A stretch of 16,100 nt of DNA from Thoreauomyces humboldtii (GCA_027596035.1 JADGJA010000522.1:1-16100); one strand, 5' to 3'; positions 6,922 through 15,060 are shown, counted from the stretch's first letter. Numbers and translations are program-made. Notes: generated by a model from the sequence alone, not told the origin.

Positions 6922-9900
6922 TCATGATTTTCGTAAAAGGAAATGAGCAGTTTGGCAAGGATCTGAGAAAAGCAGGACGACTAGCGTCACTTCCATGGCC
7001 GAGGGTTGGGCACCTGTGTACTGTGTGGTTAGGAACGGCAAAGACACGATAGACAGAGCGACTACGTACCGGAAAGATTGAGCGCGGCTCGCTCAATCCC
7101 TGACGAAACTCGGCACCCAATTTCCGCATGGCAGCGTCTCTCGGAGCGTAAAAGCTTGTCAAGCTGATTCCCATGACCCCAATTGCTTTTTCGTACGAGC
7201 TCGCTCTTCTCGGAGCAACCTTCGGACTCCTCGATCCGGGCTCCGCCTGCGGAACCTTTGGCCTCCCTGTCAAGGATTCCTCACTATTTGCCAGATCTCC
7301 CACGTCGACAAGCTGCTCATCCGACGTAACTGGGGATCCCAGAGCCCGCACTGGTAAGCCTCTCGGAGCAGATAGTCTTTCCACGGAAGCAGCAAGGGCT
7401 TTAGGAAGTCTGGGTTGAAAGTGTTCGCCTTTTTGCCGTTGATGTGGCTTGCGCTTGCGGCGACGTGGCTTTTCCGTCACTTGGGCGCTATCCAATTCGG
7501 CTTCGGTTGGCTCCTCTGGTGCTGGGGGCACGAGCTGGAAACTGGCGATGAAGATGCCATTTCCTGTTGCTTCCGTTGGGATGATCTTCAAGCATTCCTC
7601 TGTGAAATCCGAGGTGATTTCAGTCAGCTGTATCAGAGGAAGTCAGTTGCCGAGTTTCTGCCTACCGAGCTCGTACTCCTCGTTCCTCATGATGGGAACC
7701 TCGGGTAGAACGCAACCCAGTTCCCATGCGTCTCCTATCGCCTCCAGAGTCTCTTGTACCACGTTCTCGTTCTCCTCCGCGTTCACGGATCGCGTCACGT
7801 ATATGACGTGCTGCACGTTCGGGACTGCATCCAAGAGTGCTCAATAGCTCGATATCACGCAGAATCTCAAATCCTGTAACTTACATGAGAAGGCATGCTT
7901 TACGGTGGCCAGTTGTTGCTTATGCAAAGCCCACAAGTCCTTTTGGGTATACTGCTCGTTCGGGAACTCTATGAAGCATGGTTTAGGGCAAGCTGGTCAA
8001 TTCTTTTTCAAACTTAACTGCGACCAACCTTCTTCCTGCAGTAAATATCCGAGCTTATCTAGAATGCCAGTCCCAGAATTCAAAGGCTCCACAATCACGA
8101 TAGACACCTGTCCGGACAAGCAGGTCAGCTACGTGCTCGAATCAGATTGATCATGAAGCCCGATTGTACCTCCGCAAAGCGGGGATCGTCTCCAGAGAGG
8201 CTGGTGAAATCCGAGTCAAAGATTTCCAGATCTGATTGAAAGTCCGTCAAAGAGGGTTTTGGTTTAAAGTATCGGAGGATTGGAACGTACTTCGACACCC
8301 CTGCACCTCCCGGTTGTTTTTCAAGCTTTCGATTCTGCCCGGTCGTGACTCGCAGGCTAGTACCTTGCCCGTCCTATTCAAAACCGATGCCAGGTGTAGT
8401 GCCTTGACTCCTACAAGCTCATAGCATAAGTCTCCTGAGGAATTGCCACATCTCCTTCGACCATTCTGTAAGAAGAAACCTACCACAGCCTGCGCGAGCG
8501 TCCAGCACCTGCACGTCTTGACTGTCCACTTGAACACTGGGTATGAGAGATCGAACATATTGTGGAAGCCAGAAGCTCGTTTTGTCCTGATAAAAGAAGA
8601 CCACAGAGTTTGAGCTCTTGCGATGCTAAAGCATAAAGGCTGCATCATTCTTACCTCCACTATAAGCCTTCCTTCAGTCACTGCTCGACTAGCCTTGATC
8701 TCATTGAAATGATCTGGGGAAACAACCAGCAGGTCCTCAAAGTCCGGATCGACAATTACATCGGTCCGGAAGCTAGATTTGATGCGGAAGGTGAATCACC
8801 GCGTGCTCTGCCATTTTCCTAAGATAACCTACCTGGAGGTTGATCGCCCTTCCTCCAGCTCTCGAAGTATATCCTCCCTCGTGGTCTTAAATCGGTTGAT
8901 GCGAAGGCACTTCGGCATATCCACTGTAGAAACCGAGCCGCCATCAGCCGTTCATCCGTTGATCAAAGCACTGTCGGGATTTTTCGAATAACCTGCAATG
9001 TACTCCTTCTGTCTAACGGTCTCTGGCAATACATTCTCCATCTGCTCCTTGCTGGTGCTTCCGCTCGCTTTCCTTTCAATCCGAATCCTGGCGTAAGCCG
9101 CCGCCATTTTGATCTGGAACTCGCGCAGGGCGGCGTCGAGCTCCATGATCTCGTTCACTGCTGCCTTTTCGGCGGACGTGGCTTCGGCAGGAAGGTCGCG
9201 GTTGAGTCCCGAGTAATTGTGATAGTCAAAGTGATGCTTCATCAGGTCGTATATCATCACTTTGACTACACCCAGCTGATTCAGGAACTGCAATGTGGGG
9301 GGCGAACCTGTGGTCAGGTGCAAGCTTGGACAGACGATGAGGAGTTCAACAGACTCACTTGGTTGTGATAAACCAAGAACTGTGTTTTGACGAGGATCGT
9401 GTCAATGTATGGCATGTCTTCAATCCAAGATATAGCAATGTTAGTGGCCATGTTGTATGATGCGGCTTCATAAGAAGCGACTGGTAACCTGGCAACCCAC
9501 ATTTCATCGTCCCGTAGACCAGTTTCAAGACCTTGTCCCCCATGTTATCCCTCCACACCGTCGATGCCTCCAGCTGCCCCGACTTCCCTCTTCGCATGGG
9601 TGCAGCCCCGACGAACACGCTCTCATTGACAATATTTTCGAGGGTCTCGGCAGCGAGGAGGATCTCGGCACAGGTATGTTGGTCCGCTGCGTCGAGGTCG
9701 TCGAGGAGAGAATGCGATCGATGTAGACTCTGCTGAGATCCATAGCTGAAGTTGGAACCAGAACGGGAAAGCTTCGTCGCAGATGGACCGCCTGGCGCAA
9801 GCGAAATGTCAGAGTGGTAGGCTCGAAGACCGTGCGAGCGTTGATTGGTGAGGCTGGTGGTAGAGCCACGAGGCGTTTCACGTTGAGAACGCTGGAGAGG

Positions 9901-9966
9901 TGGGTTTGCGATAGAGCTGCGTGGGCTTTCCGTAATGTCGTGAAGACGGGTTTCCAACTCTGTCAT
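6922..9966 (-). CDS. NSUN7: NSUN7-like Nop2/Sun RNA methyltransferase homologue, catalytic Cys missing, exon 1 frame broken
   Basis: Minus-strand exons: 9966-9359, 9287-8993, 8923-8833, 8772-8655, 8586-8484, 8410-8297, 8231-8170, 8107-8029, 7968-7885, 7824-7666, 7599-7070 and 7020-6922. All joins keep frame (introns 49-73 nt), giving about 777 aa if an 8-bp duplication at 9482-9497 is discounted. Human NSUN7 is 718 aa. Landmarks: N-terminal domain with KVMIYDLMKHHFDYHNY, ENVLPETVRQKEY, then DKTSFWLPQYVRSL, an SAM-binding motif I (VLDARAGCG, about 395-403), and HVIYVTRSVNAEENENVVQE. NSUN enzymes have a nucleophile Cys in TCS; here it is TRS (R527, codon 7792-7790). The motif IV PCS is also absent (VEPLNSG, about 467-473). 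Cytosine methylation by the usual mechanism is therefore unlikely. The long C-terminal tail is basic (KPRRRKRKPH) and unrecognised. In mice NSUN7 is needed for sperm motility. An upstream in-frame extension to 10335 is open but not preferred. Confidence 0.82.
9482..9497 (-). repeat. 8-bp imperfect tandem duplication inside NSUN7-like exon 1
   Basis: On the minus strand the sequence reads GGTTGCCA followed at once by GGTTACCA. With both copies present the frame shifts. With either one removed, the frame before (YGTMKCGLP) continues exactly into the frame after (VASYEAASYNMA). Both sides carry NSUN7-family sequence. It may be a real frameshift allele, a transposon excision footprint, replication slippage, or an assembly error. 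Confidence 0.85.
9484..9496 (+). promoter_or_regulatory. Sequence matching the RFX X-box consensus
   Basis: The plus strand reads GTAACCTGGCAAC, which fits GTNRCC, one spacer base, RGYAAC. RFX factors use this site at ciliary genes. It lies within coding exon 1 and is created by the 8-bp duplication, so it is more likely coincidence than a functional site. Confidence 0.15.
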
Positions 9967-10169
9967 CGTGTCGTTAACTCGTTTGTTGCAAATTGGGAAA
10001 TTGCAGTGCCGAGTTTCGAAAAGGAAGTCTTGGACAGCGCGAGCGGAGCTCTGCCAGCCATGCCTCCATCCCGCCGGGACAAGGACCAATCGTGAGCGCG
10101 CCTCCGTTGGACCTTCGTAGGGCGATCCTCTTCGTCTTGAGACCCCGTACTCTTCAAGATCACCCGCAT
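9963..10169 (-). CDS. Possible upstream ORF overlapping the NSUN7-like start by ATGA
   Basis: A 68-aa ORF (starting MRVILKSTGSQDEEDRPTKV) ends in a TGA at 9965-9963 that overlaps the NSUN7-like ATG at 9966-9964 as ATGA. It is basic, with an amphipathic end (KLGTAISQFATNEL). It could be an uORF governing the start by termination and reinitiation, or an N-terminal exon of the NSUN7-like gene whose junction I cannot see. Another frame is also open through this stretch (to 10335), so coding status is unsure. Confidence 0.25.
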   Translation of the reverse strand: MRVILKSTGSQDEEDRPTKVQRRRAHDWSLSRRDGGMAGRAPLALSKTSFSKLGTAISQFATNELTTR

Positions 10170-10511
10170 GAATTGCGGAATGCTGGCTCAATAAACGAAA
10201 GTTGTTGTTGAAGTCGCACTTTTTGTGCCCAGGGCTGACGTATTCGGCAGCCCTTCCGAGGCCTTCAGACTGAGAAGGCCAAGTACGTCGGGAGCAAGAG
10301 GGAAGTGGGAAGATGGTAAGAGGGGATAGAGCCAATTAATCAAGCACTAAATCATTATTAAGGCAGTTTAGACTGGCATTGAGGATCCCACCACGGCTAA
10401 AACGGTGGTAGGCCCCCCAATCCGCAGTGGCACCGGGTTGTGATTAGAAGGCCACCGAGCAGTCTCATATCGACGCCGTTCGAGCTTCCGGGAAAAAGAA
10501 AAGAAGGTGAC
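9967..10511. other. Upstream region of the NSUN7-like gene
   Basis: This 545-bp stretch lies between the NSUN7-like start and the possible 75-aa ORF on the other strand. It holds the overlapping uORF described separately and a second minus-strand frame open from 10335 that is in phase with the NSUN7-like start. An AT-rich patch (about 10330-10375, including TTAATTAATC-like sequence) is the best candidate for a promoter or intergenic core. No TATA box was placed with confidence. Confidence 0.4.
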
Positions 10512-10739
10512 ATGGAAAAAGCGAAGGGAGGGAAAGATGCAAGGGAAGAGAGGGGGCACGATGTTCGAAAGATTTTGGCCGCATCGGAACAGGCTAAAGA
10601 AGCTGGCCCAGTCGAAGATGGTGGAGCAGGAAGAGGCTCCCGGATCCAGTTAACGGAACTGACAAAAGCGAGGAGCCGCGGAAGCTTCGTCATCGAAATC
10701 CCTGCGGATGCTATTGATGCGGTGATTGCATTCCATTGA
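10512..10739 (+). CDS. Possible small charged protein, 75 aa
   Basis: The ATG at 10512 opens a highly charged, Lys/Glu/Arg/Gly-rich frame (MEKAKGGKDAREERGHDV) that ends in a more ordered stretch (RGSFVIEIPADAIDAVIAFH) at the TGA 10737-10739. The frame is open further upstream to 10440. The minus strand is also open over most of this region, so strand and coding status are uncertain. No family is recognised. Confidence 0.3.
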   Translation: MEKAKGGKDAREERGHDVRKILAASEQAKEAGPVEDGGAGRGSRIQLTELTKARSRGSFVIEIPADAIDAVIAFH

Positions 10740-11266
10740 CAGCTGACCGCTCCAGTGTGGACTGACGGGCGGTCCCACCGGCGCCCAACGACAGCAGTCA
10801 ATCGCAGCCATGGCCTTGCCTTCTCGCGCGGAGATTCACCAGAAAACTCCCCAGGACGGACAAGCAGGAACTCCCTTGTGGCACTTCGTCATCACGTGAA
10901 TGTATTTTGTCTCAGAAACATTGTCATGAATGCAAGCACCGCTTCTTGAATAACTCTACATACACTGAGCGCGACCCATGAGTGGGTTCCGTTTGCCAAC
11001 TGGTGATGACGGGCGAGAACGAGTGGCTTGACTGTCCGTGGCACATAAGCGGGCTGGACCTGGAACAAAGAGAAAGGAAAGGAAGTCTAGGCCCTCTGCA
11101 TTGACACCGGCTGGAGACGGTTCACCAATCTCCACCATAGAGGAGAAAGGAAAGCTGCATTACCTAGAAAATCTTAGATACCATTCGAAAACGAGGCCGT
11201 TGAGGATATGAAAGGCAGGATACTTAGCGGTGTGGTGAAAGTCCATGTCCATCCTGCTGATGAGCT
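10740..11266. other. Non-coding or unrecognised stretch
   Basis: No gene could be supported here. Short ORFs exist on both strands but lack motifs, promoter elements or splice partners. Near its right end a minus-strand frame (about 11300-11164, ending EWYLRFSR) looks protein-like and might be a terminal exon of the membrane-protein gene, but no intron joins it in phase. Confidence 0.4.
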
Positions 11267-12002
11267 TCAAACCCGAGGTCCGTCCTTTCGCGTCCTTCGT
11301 GGTTGTTCCACCTCTGCTACCAGCGACCACATGGTGACCATTCGGCCTACCAGACCCTCACCGGCGACGACGGCAATCTCCACCTTCCTCTCCTCAATCT
11401 CCTTGGCAACCACAGCAAGCTCCACCTCTTCTTCCTCCTCCCCCTCCTTGTCCTTCCCACCCATAGATGATGACGTTGTTCAAAGCCCTCGAGGGAAGGT
11501 TGTGTCCTACGTTCAGCCAGTCAGTTTTTCCGGCCCTCACGTTAGTGCAACCTTTTGGAACCAGCGACGACGGAACCCTGCGCGCCGACCGTAGTCCCAG
11601 CTCGTGCTTCAGTGCCGTGGTGATGTTGTCCGAGTCGATGAGTTCCTGGGCCACGTCAGCGTACGACGTCATCTCTCCGTCCCTGACCGACAAGCCGGGA
11701 AGGTTAGCGTCAGTCACCGCGATTACCGATAGCAGCTTTGCGTTGTCCTCCACGTTTCCTCCCAAGGGCGTGGTCCAGCCATCCAAAAGGGTCTCCTCGT
11801 CCGAAGCTGCAATGTCGCCCAGAAGCATGGCGATAAGGTCCGCCCGGGCGTTAGCGAGAGTGGTGGATGGCGATTCCTTCTTGAGTTGCATGTCTTCCAC
11901 AAGCTCATTGGTGACCTGAGAAGAAGGGAAGAAGACAAGTTTCACACACACAGAGACGACGAAAACAGCGACAAGCCCGATCGAGATCAAGAATGCCGAC
12001 AT
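11267..12002 (-). CDS. Hypothetical single-pass membrane protein, probable 1-nt frameshift
   Basis: The start is the ATG at 12002-12000. Residues about 3-24 form one hydrophobic segment (MSAFLISIGLVAVFVVSVCV), a signal anchor or uncleaved signal. A roughly 180-aa domain follows, acidic and leucine/alanine-rich (SYADVAQELIDSDN, then NNVIIYG). After NNVIIYG the frame turns into glycine- and cysteine-rich sequence and stops at 11394. A neighbouring frame beginning at the same place reads a Glu/Lys/Val-rich tail (EEEEEVELAVVAKEIEERKV) with codon use like real genes and stops at 11267. Dropping one G from the GGGTGGG run at 11462-11456 joins the two. This is either a homopolymer error or a true frameshift. 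No family is recognised. It is divergent from the 313-aa gene. Confidence 0.5.
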
Positions 12003-12397
12003 TTTAAAGATTCGAAGTTTTCCGAAAGCTTTTTGAGGGCTCGAAGAGTCGTTCGAATCTAGAATATAGGGCCAGAAGATATTGCTGAGAGCAGAGACAA
12101 GCGTTCGAGATTGCAAGCAAAAGCGAATGGGGGGATCGTACGTACAGTATGTTCCTGGAGATCAAGATCGGGGGAGGGGACGCGCGGCCAGGTGGGCGAG
12201 GGAGCTACACGCGTCCCGGAGGCTCCCGGAGGGACAGATCTGTCGCGACGGCATGGCGCTTCAGCCCGGTCTGACACACAAGAGGGGAAAAAGAAAGGAA
12301 AGTTTCACTCTGTCGGTGCTTCTTTTATATAAACTCGGTTTCCTTGCAACCCTCTATCCCTCTACTTTCCTGATCCTTCACCCTGTCGTTTGCCGCA
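12003..12397. promoter_or_regulatory. Divergent intergenic region with plus-strand TATA promoter
   Basis: This 395-bp region separates the membrane-protein gene (minus) from the 313-aa gene (plus). The right part has a clear TATA box at 12326-12333 and a C/T-rich leader. The left part, upstream of the membrane-protein gene, has an open frame back to 12116 but no obvious core element. No gene was found inside. Confidence 0.5.
12326..12333 (+). promoter_or_regulatory. TATA box of the 313-aa gene
   Basis: TATATAAA lies 65 bp upstream of the ATG at 12398 and is followed by a strongly pyrimidine-rich leader (CCCTCTATCCCTCTACTTTC). This is the classic arrangement for a TATA-type, often regulated, fungal promoter. 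The recognisable housekeeping genes in this window lack such a box. Confidence 0.65.
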
Positions 12398-13339
12398 ATG
12401 AACAACCGCTCTTTCTTCGCCTGGTGCCGCTGCAGGTTTCCTGCAAGCGTGAACGACCCCACTCCAGACCTGCCCAGCTTTCCTACCACCGAGACGCCCC
12501 CGTACCGAGGCACTGGACCATACAAGGAACGCCTCTGCTTGGTGACCGACTTTGATTTTCGCAACGAAGAGGCGACGCTGTTCTTGGGTTCGTCAGATCC
12601 CCACCTCCCCTACCGATTCATGCCGGTGACGCCATGTATGCCCCGCCCTGGCCAACTGGCCGCTTTACAAACGGTGCCCACGGCGTTCTTCACAATGCCA
12701 GGCGGGCATCTAAATGTTTCGCACCCCATTCGAGCCCGCGTTTTCTTTCCTGACAGACGGGACCAGATGCTGGATGCGATGCCACCTGTGGACGCCTGGC
12801 CACTCAGGGCAAGCCTGAGTGACGAAAGCATGGCCCGCTTTCTTGCGGCCGTGGCTGCATATAGAAGCAGCAGAGTTTCGGGGGCTGTTGGCGGAGCCCC
12901 TGCCCTTCCGCCACCACCGCCGCCACCATCTGGTCCTCCCACCGTGGCGCAACAATCTTGGGCTGCTGTCGCCGCGGCACGACCACAAGCCGCCAACGAG
13001 CGCCAGCAGGATCAGCCCCAGCACGATCAGCAAGGAGGCACTGGAAACCGCCGAGGAGTGTACATGACAAGCTTTGCCCAAGTTTGGGATAGGCTCGGAA
13101 GACCGGACCAGGAGGGAGGAATCCGCTGGGAGGGAGGAGAGCTAGTGGGAGGGGTAGAATGGCCCGACGACAGCAATGATCGGCCTCTCAGAGGCACCCT
13201 CCGTGTAGATACAGCGCGGCCAGAGTCAGCGCGTCCCGTCGTGGAGCTGCGTCCGTGCCGAGGCGAAGTCGCAAGTTTTGGTAGCGGCGAGGCAGACGTC
13301 ATAGTCGGCTTCTGGGAGGAGGCCTGGCAGTCTGGCTAA
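12398..13339 (+). CDS. Hypothetical proline-rich protein, 313 aa, orphan
   Basis: Single-exon ORF from the ATG at 12398 (context GCCGCAATGA) to the TAA at 13337-13339. The first 160 or so residues look folded, with many aromatic and proline residues (RLCLVTDFDFRNEEATLFLG, TAFFTMPGGHLNV). A low-complexity linker at about 165-225 includes a run of prolines (ALPPPPPPPSGPP) and Gln/Ala-rich sequence. A C-terminal part of about 80 residues is rich in Gly, Trp and Glu (GGIRWEGGELVGGVEWPDD). There is no signal peptide or membrane segment. The promoter is convincing, which is the main reason to believe the gene. No family is recognised. Confidence 0.6.
   Translation: MNNRSFFAWCRCRFPASVNDPTPDLPSFPTTETPPYRGTGPYKERLCLVTDFDFRNEEATLFLGSSDPHLPYRFMPVTPCMPRPGQLAALQTVPTAFFTMPGGHLNVSHPIRARVFFPDRRDQMLDAMPPVDAWPLRASLSDESMARFLAAVAAYRSSRVSGAVGGAPALPPPPPPPSGPPTVAQQSWAAVAAARPQAANERQQDQPQHDQQGGTGNRRGVYMTSFAQVWDRLGRPDQEGGIRWEGGELVGGVEWPDDSNDRPLRGTLRVDTARPESARPVVELRPCRGEVASFGSGEADVIVGFWEEAWQSG
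12910..12930 (+). repeat. CCN-rich microsatellite encoding a proline run
   Basis: A short CCA/CCG repeat in frame within the 313-aa gene encodes eight consecutive prolines. Such runs vary in length between alleles. Confidence 0.7.
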
Positions 13340-13522
13340 AGCTAGGACTTTTTTGTCGGCCTCGCGGGACGAGGACGTGATGATGAGGCTGCTGGTAGCA
13401 CTCTTGACGCTGAGGACTTTCTTGATGCGTATACGCAGATCGGGATGGGCTGGACTGGACTGGGACTGGATTGGGACGCGGACGCTCTTTACGGTCAGGC
13501 GGATTGATGCGAGACCAGGCAT
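13226..13522 (-). CDS. Possible small antisense gene, 98 aa
   Basis: The ATG complementary to 13520-13522 opens a 98-aa frame that is Ser/Lys/Arg-rich (DLRIRIKKVLSVKSATSSLI) and overlaps the end of the 313-aa gene in antisense. A TATATAAAGG element with a C/T-rich leader lies upstream on the same strand (about 13681-13690). A short uORF of 20 codons beginning near 13593 would precede it. No family is recognised. The overlap argues against two stable proteins. Confidence 0.22.
   Translation of the reverse strand: MPGLASIRLTVKSVRVPIQSQSSPAHPDLRIRIKKVLSVKSATSSLIITSSSREADKKVLALARLPGLLPEADYDVCLAATKTCDFASARTQLHDGTR
13442..13478. repeat. GGACTG-type short tandem repeat
   Basis: Imperfect tandem units of 5-6 bp (CTGGACTGGACTGGGACTGG) lie downstream of the 313-aa gene and inside the possible antisense ORF. 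Confidence 0.5.
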
Positions 13523-13680
13523 TAAATTTAGATTTTTGGGAAATTACAACGGTGATCCGCAATACAGGTTCCAGATCCTTGATTGTGCATGGAGACAAGA
13601 CTGTTCGCGGCAAGAATACAAGCTCGGAAGATTATGCGCAGTTTCCAAAAGTCGAGAAGCAACGAGGGGAAAGGGGTCAG

Positions 13681-13690
13681 CCTTTATATA
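13681..13690 (-). promoter_or_regulatory. Possible TATA box on the minus strand
   Basis: The minus strand reads TATATAAAGG and is followed by CCCCTTTCCCCTCGTTGCTT, a pyrimidine-rich leader like that of the 313-aa gene. It would drive transcription toward the 98-aa antisense ORF. Confidence 0.35.
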
Positions 13691-13699
13691 GTAAGAAAC

Positions 13700-14621
13700 A
13701 GCTTGACTTCGTCACGAATGTAATTGGTTTAGCGAAGGGCGTTTCTGTCGAGCGCTTTCCATGGTATGCGCTCTCCATGACTGCTAACGCCCCGCTCAAG
13801 GTTGCTAGATTAGCGCGGTCATACATCATTTCTTCTGCAATGGTTCGGCATGTTTTCTGCTGAACAACAAGGGATTTCCTGTTTTTCAGCAGCCTGCGCC
13901 AAACGCATCTGCTTATCGTTCAGGTTGCTATCGATTGGGTTTCTTATCGATACTTTTCAACAGATGCTTATTGTTCGTTTAATACCCCCAACGCGAAACA
14001 GCTCGCGCGATAAGGCGATAAGGCGATACCGGTAACGCGCAGTAAGCGATTGCCTAATAGTTAGGCACCGTAGACTGCAGGGGTACTAGAGGAGGGACGG
14101 GCAGCTTAGCGCTCAGAACATTGTATGGGGAGGGAGCGAACGCGTGCCGGAGCCAGGTCAGAAGAGAGACGTTTTGACATGATACCGAGCGGGCATAAGG
14201 TGACTAGGGCTAGGGCCCTTCGGCAAGGTACCTGCAGGCTGATACGTCCTCTTGGCACCTTCAGGCTAATGCCGTGTACCAGACGGCAATGTGTATTTGC
14301 GTGTGCATGAGATGTGAGTGTACTGTATCGTTGTCTGTCTGTTTGTCACGTGGGGAAGCCTAAAGGCCAGACCCTCAATCAACCACGACAGCAAACACGA
14401 GGACCATACGAAACAGTATGATCCCGCAACTAGCTAGGTTGGCTTTGCGATCTCTAGTCAGATGCAGCCTTGCTCCCTGGGTCTCGCTGGCAGGGCGGTT
14501 GCTTGGCCCAACGGCTGCCAATCCCGATTGCTTCCGCTCCCAAGTCCCACGGGGATAATCCTTGCAGAATCTCAACGCTCGCTTGCTCATGTGGAGTCTC
14601 CGCCTGTTGCGATAAATCGAT
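13700..14621. other. Intergenic region, no gene seen
   Basis: Neither strand carries a frame with recognisable protein motifs or good splice structure. Small features include a GCGATAAG tandem pair near 14009-14027 and a TGTCTGTCTGTTTG tract near 14333. The right end is the 3' flank of TAF13. No tRNA cloverleaf was recognised. Confidence 0.5.
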
Positions 14622-15060
14622 TCAAGGGACGAGCTTCTTCCCCACTGTGCCCTCGGGCTCGTCGAATGCCTTTCTCGCATTCTTGATGTCCTGATCCAAG
14701 GCCAACAGCTCATGCGCTCGTGCCAGCTTCTTTGGATCGTTTCTTAACGCGTGGAGAAAGTCTGTCGTTTTCGGTTTCCTGTTGGAGGGTATCTGAGAGC
14801 ATAGGTCGGCCAGATAGGTGAGCAAGAGCTCCTCCATCAGGTCTGTGGTATCTGCAGAGGGATTTGGAACATCTCCAAAGCCGTACATGAAGTTTCGTAC
14901 TGTCGTGGCAACGTTAGGACGTAAAAAGTCTGGGAGAGATTGAGACAAGAAACACGCTACCTTCTTTCGTGAAAGGACGCTTCTTGTGGATATGCTTGTC
15001 ACGATGCTGGAGGGAGATGTGGGTGGTATGAGAAGGAACAACTGCTTGTACTTCTTTCAT
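14622..15060 (-). CDS. TAF13: TFIID subunit TAF13
   Basis: Histone-fold subunit of the general transcription factor TFIID, which pairs with TAF11 in the nucleus. Two exons, 15060-14961 and 14899-14622, are joined across a 61-nt intron (GTAGCG...ACGACAG, with a CCTAAC branch site). The product is 125 aa, essentially the length of human TAF13 (124). The histone fold starts right after KKRPFTKE with VRNFMYGFGDVPNPSADTTD and continues through DLMEELLLTYLADL. The conserved end is FLHALRNDPKKLARAHELLA and KNARKAFDEPEG. The start is the first ATG in frame; upstream the frame is open but offers only a GTG within the neighbouring gene. It diverges from the complex I-like gene. Confidence 0.93.

Noticed and set aside
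8232..8296. Open frame AGVSKYVPILRYF... suggesting a frameshift in the NSUN7-like gene near 8310
   Set aside because: A 65-nt intron (donor GTCGAA, acceptor CAATCAG) keeps the frame and gives family-typical spacing between the exons, so no frameshift is needed.
9967..10335. N-terminal extension of the NSUN7-like protein to an ATG at 10335
   Set aside because: The frame is open but low-complexity and unlike the family, and a competing ORF ends exactly at the 9966 start. The shorter form is preferred, without certainty.
10397..10801. 134-aa minus-strand ORF opposite the 75-aa plus-strand ORF
   Set aside because: Composition (Ser/Leu/Pro-rich) is typical of the complement of a Glu/Lys/Gly-rich frame, and no motif or promoter supports it.
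13700..14400. Possible tRNA or structured RNA in the GC-rich intergenic stretch
   Set aside because: No cloverleaf with A and B boxes or matching acceptor arms could be built by eye.
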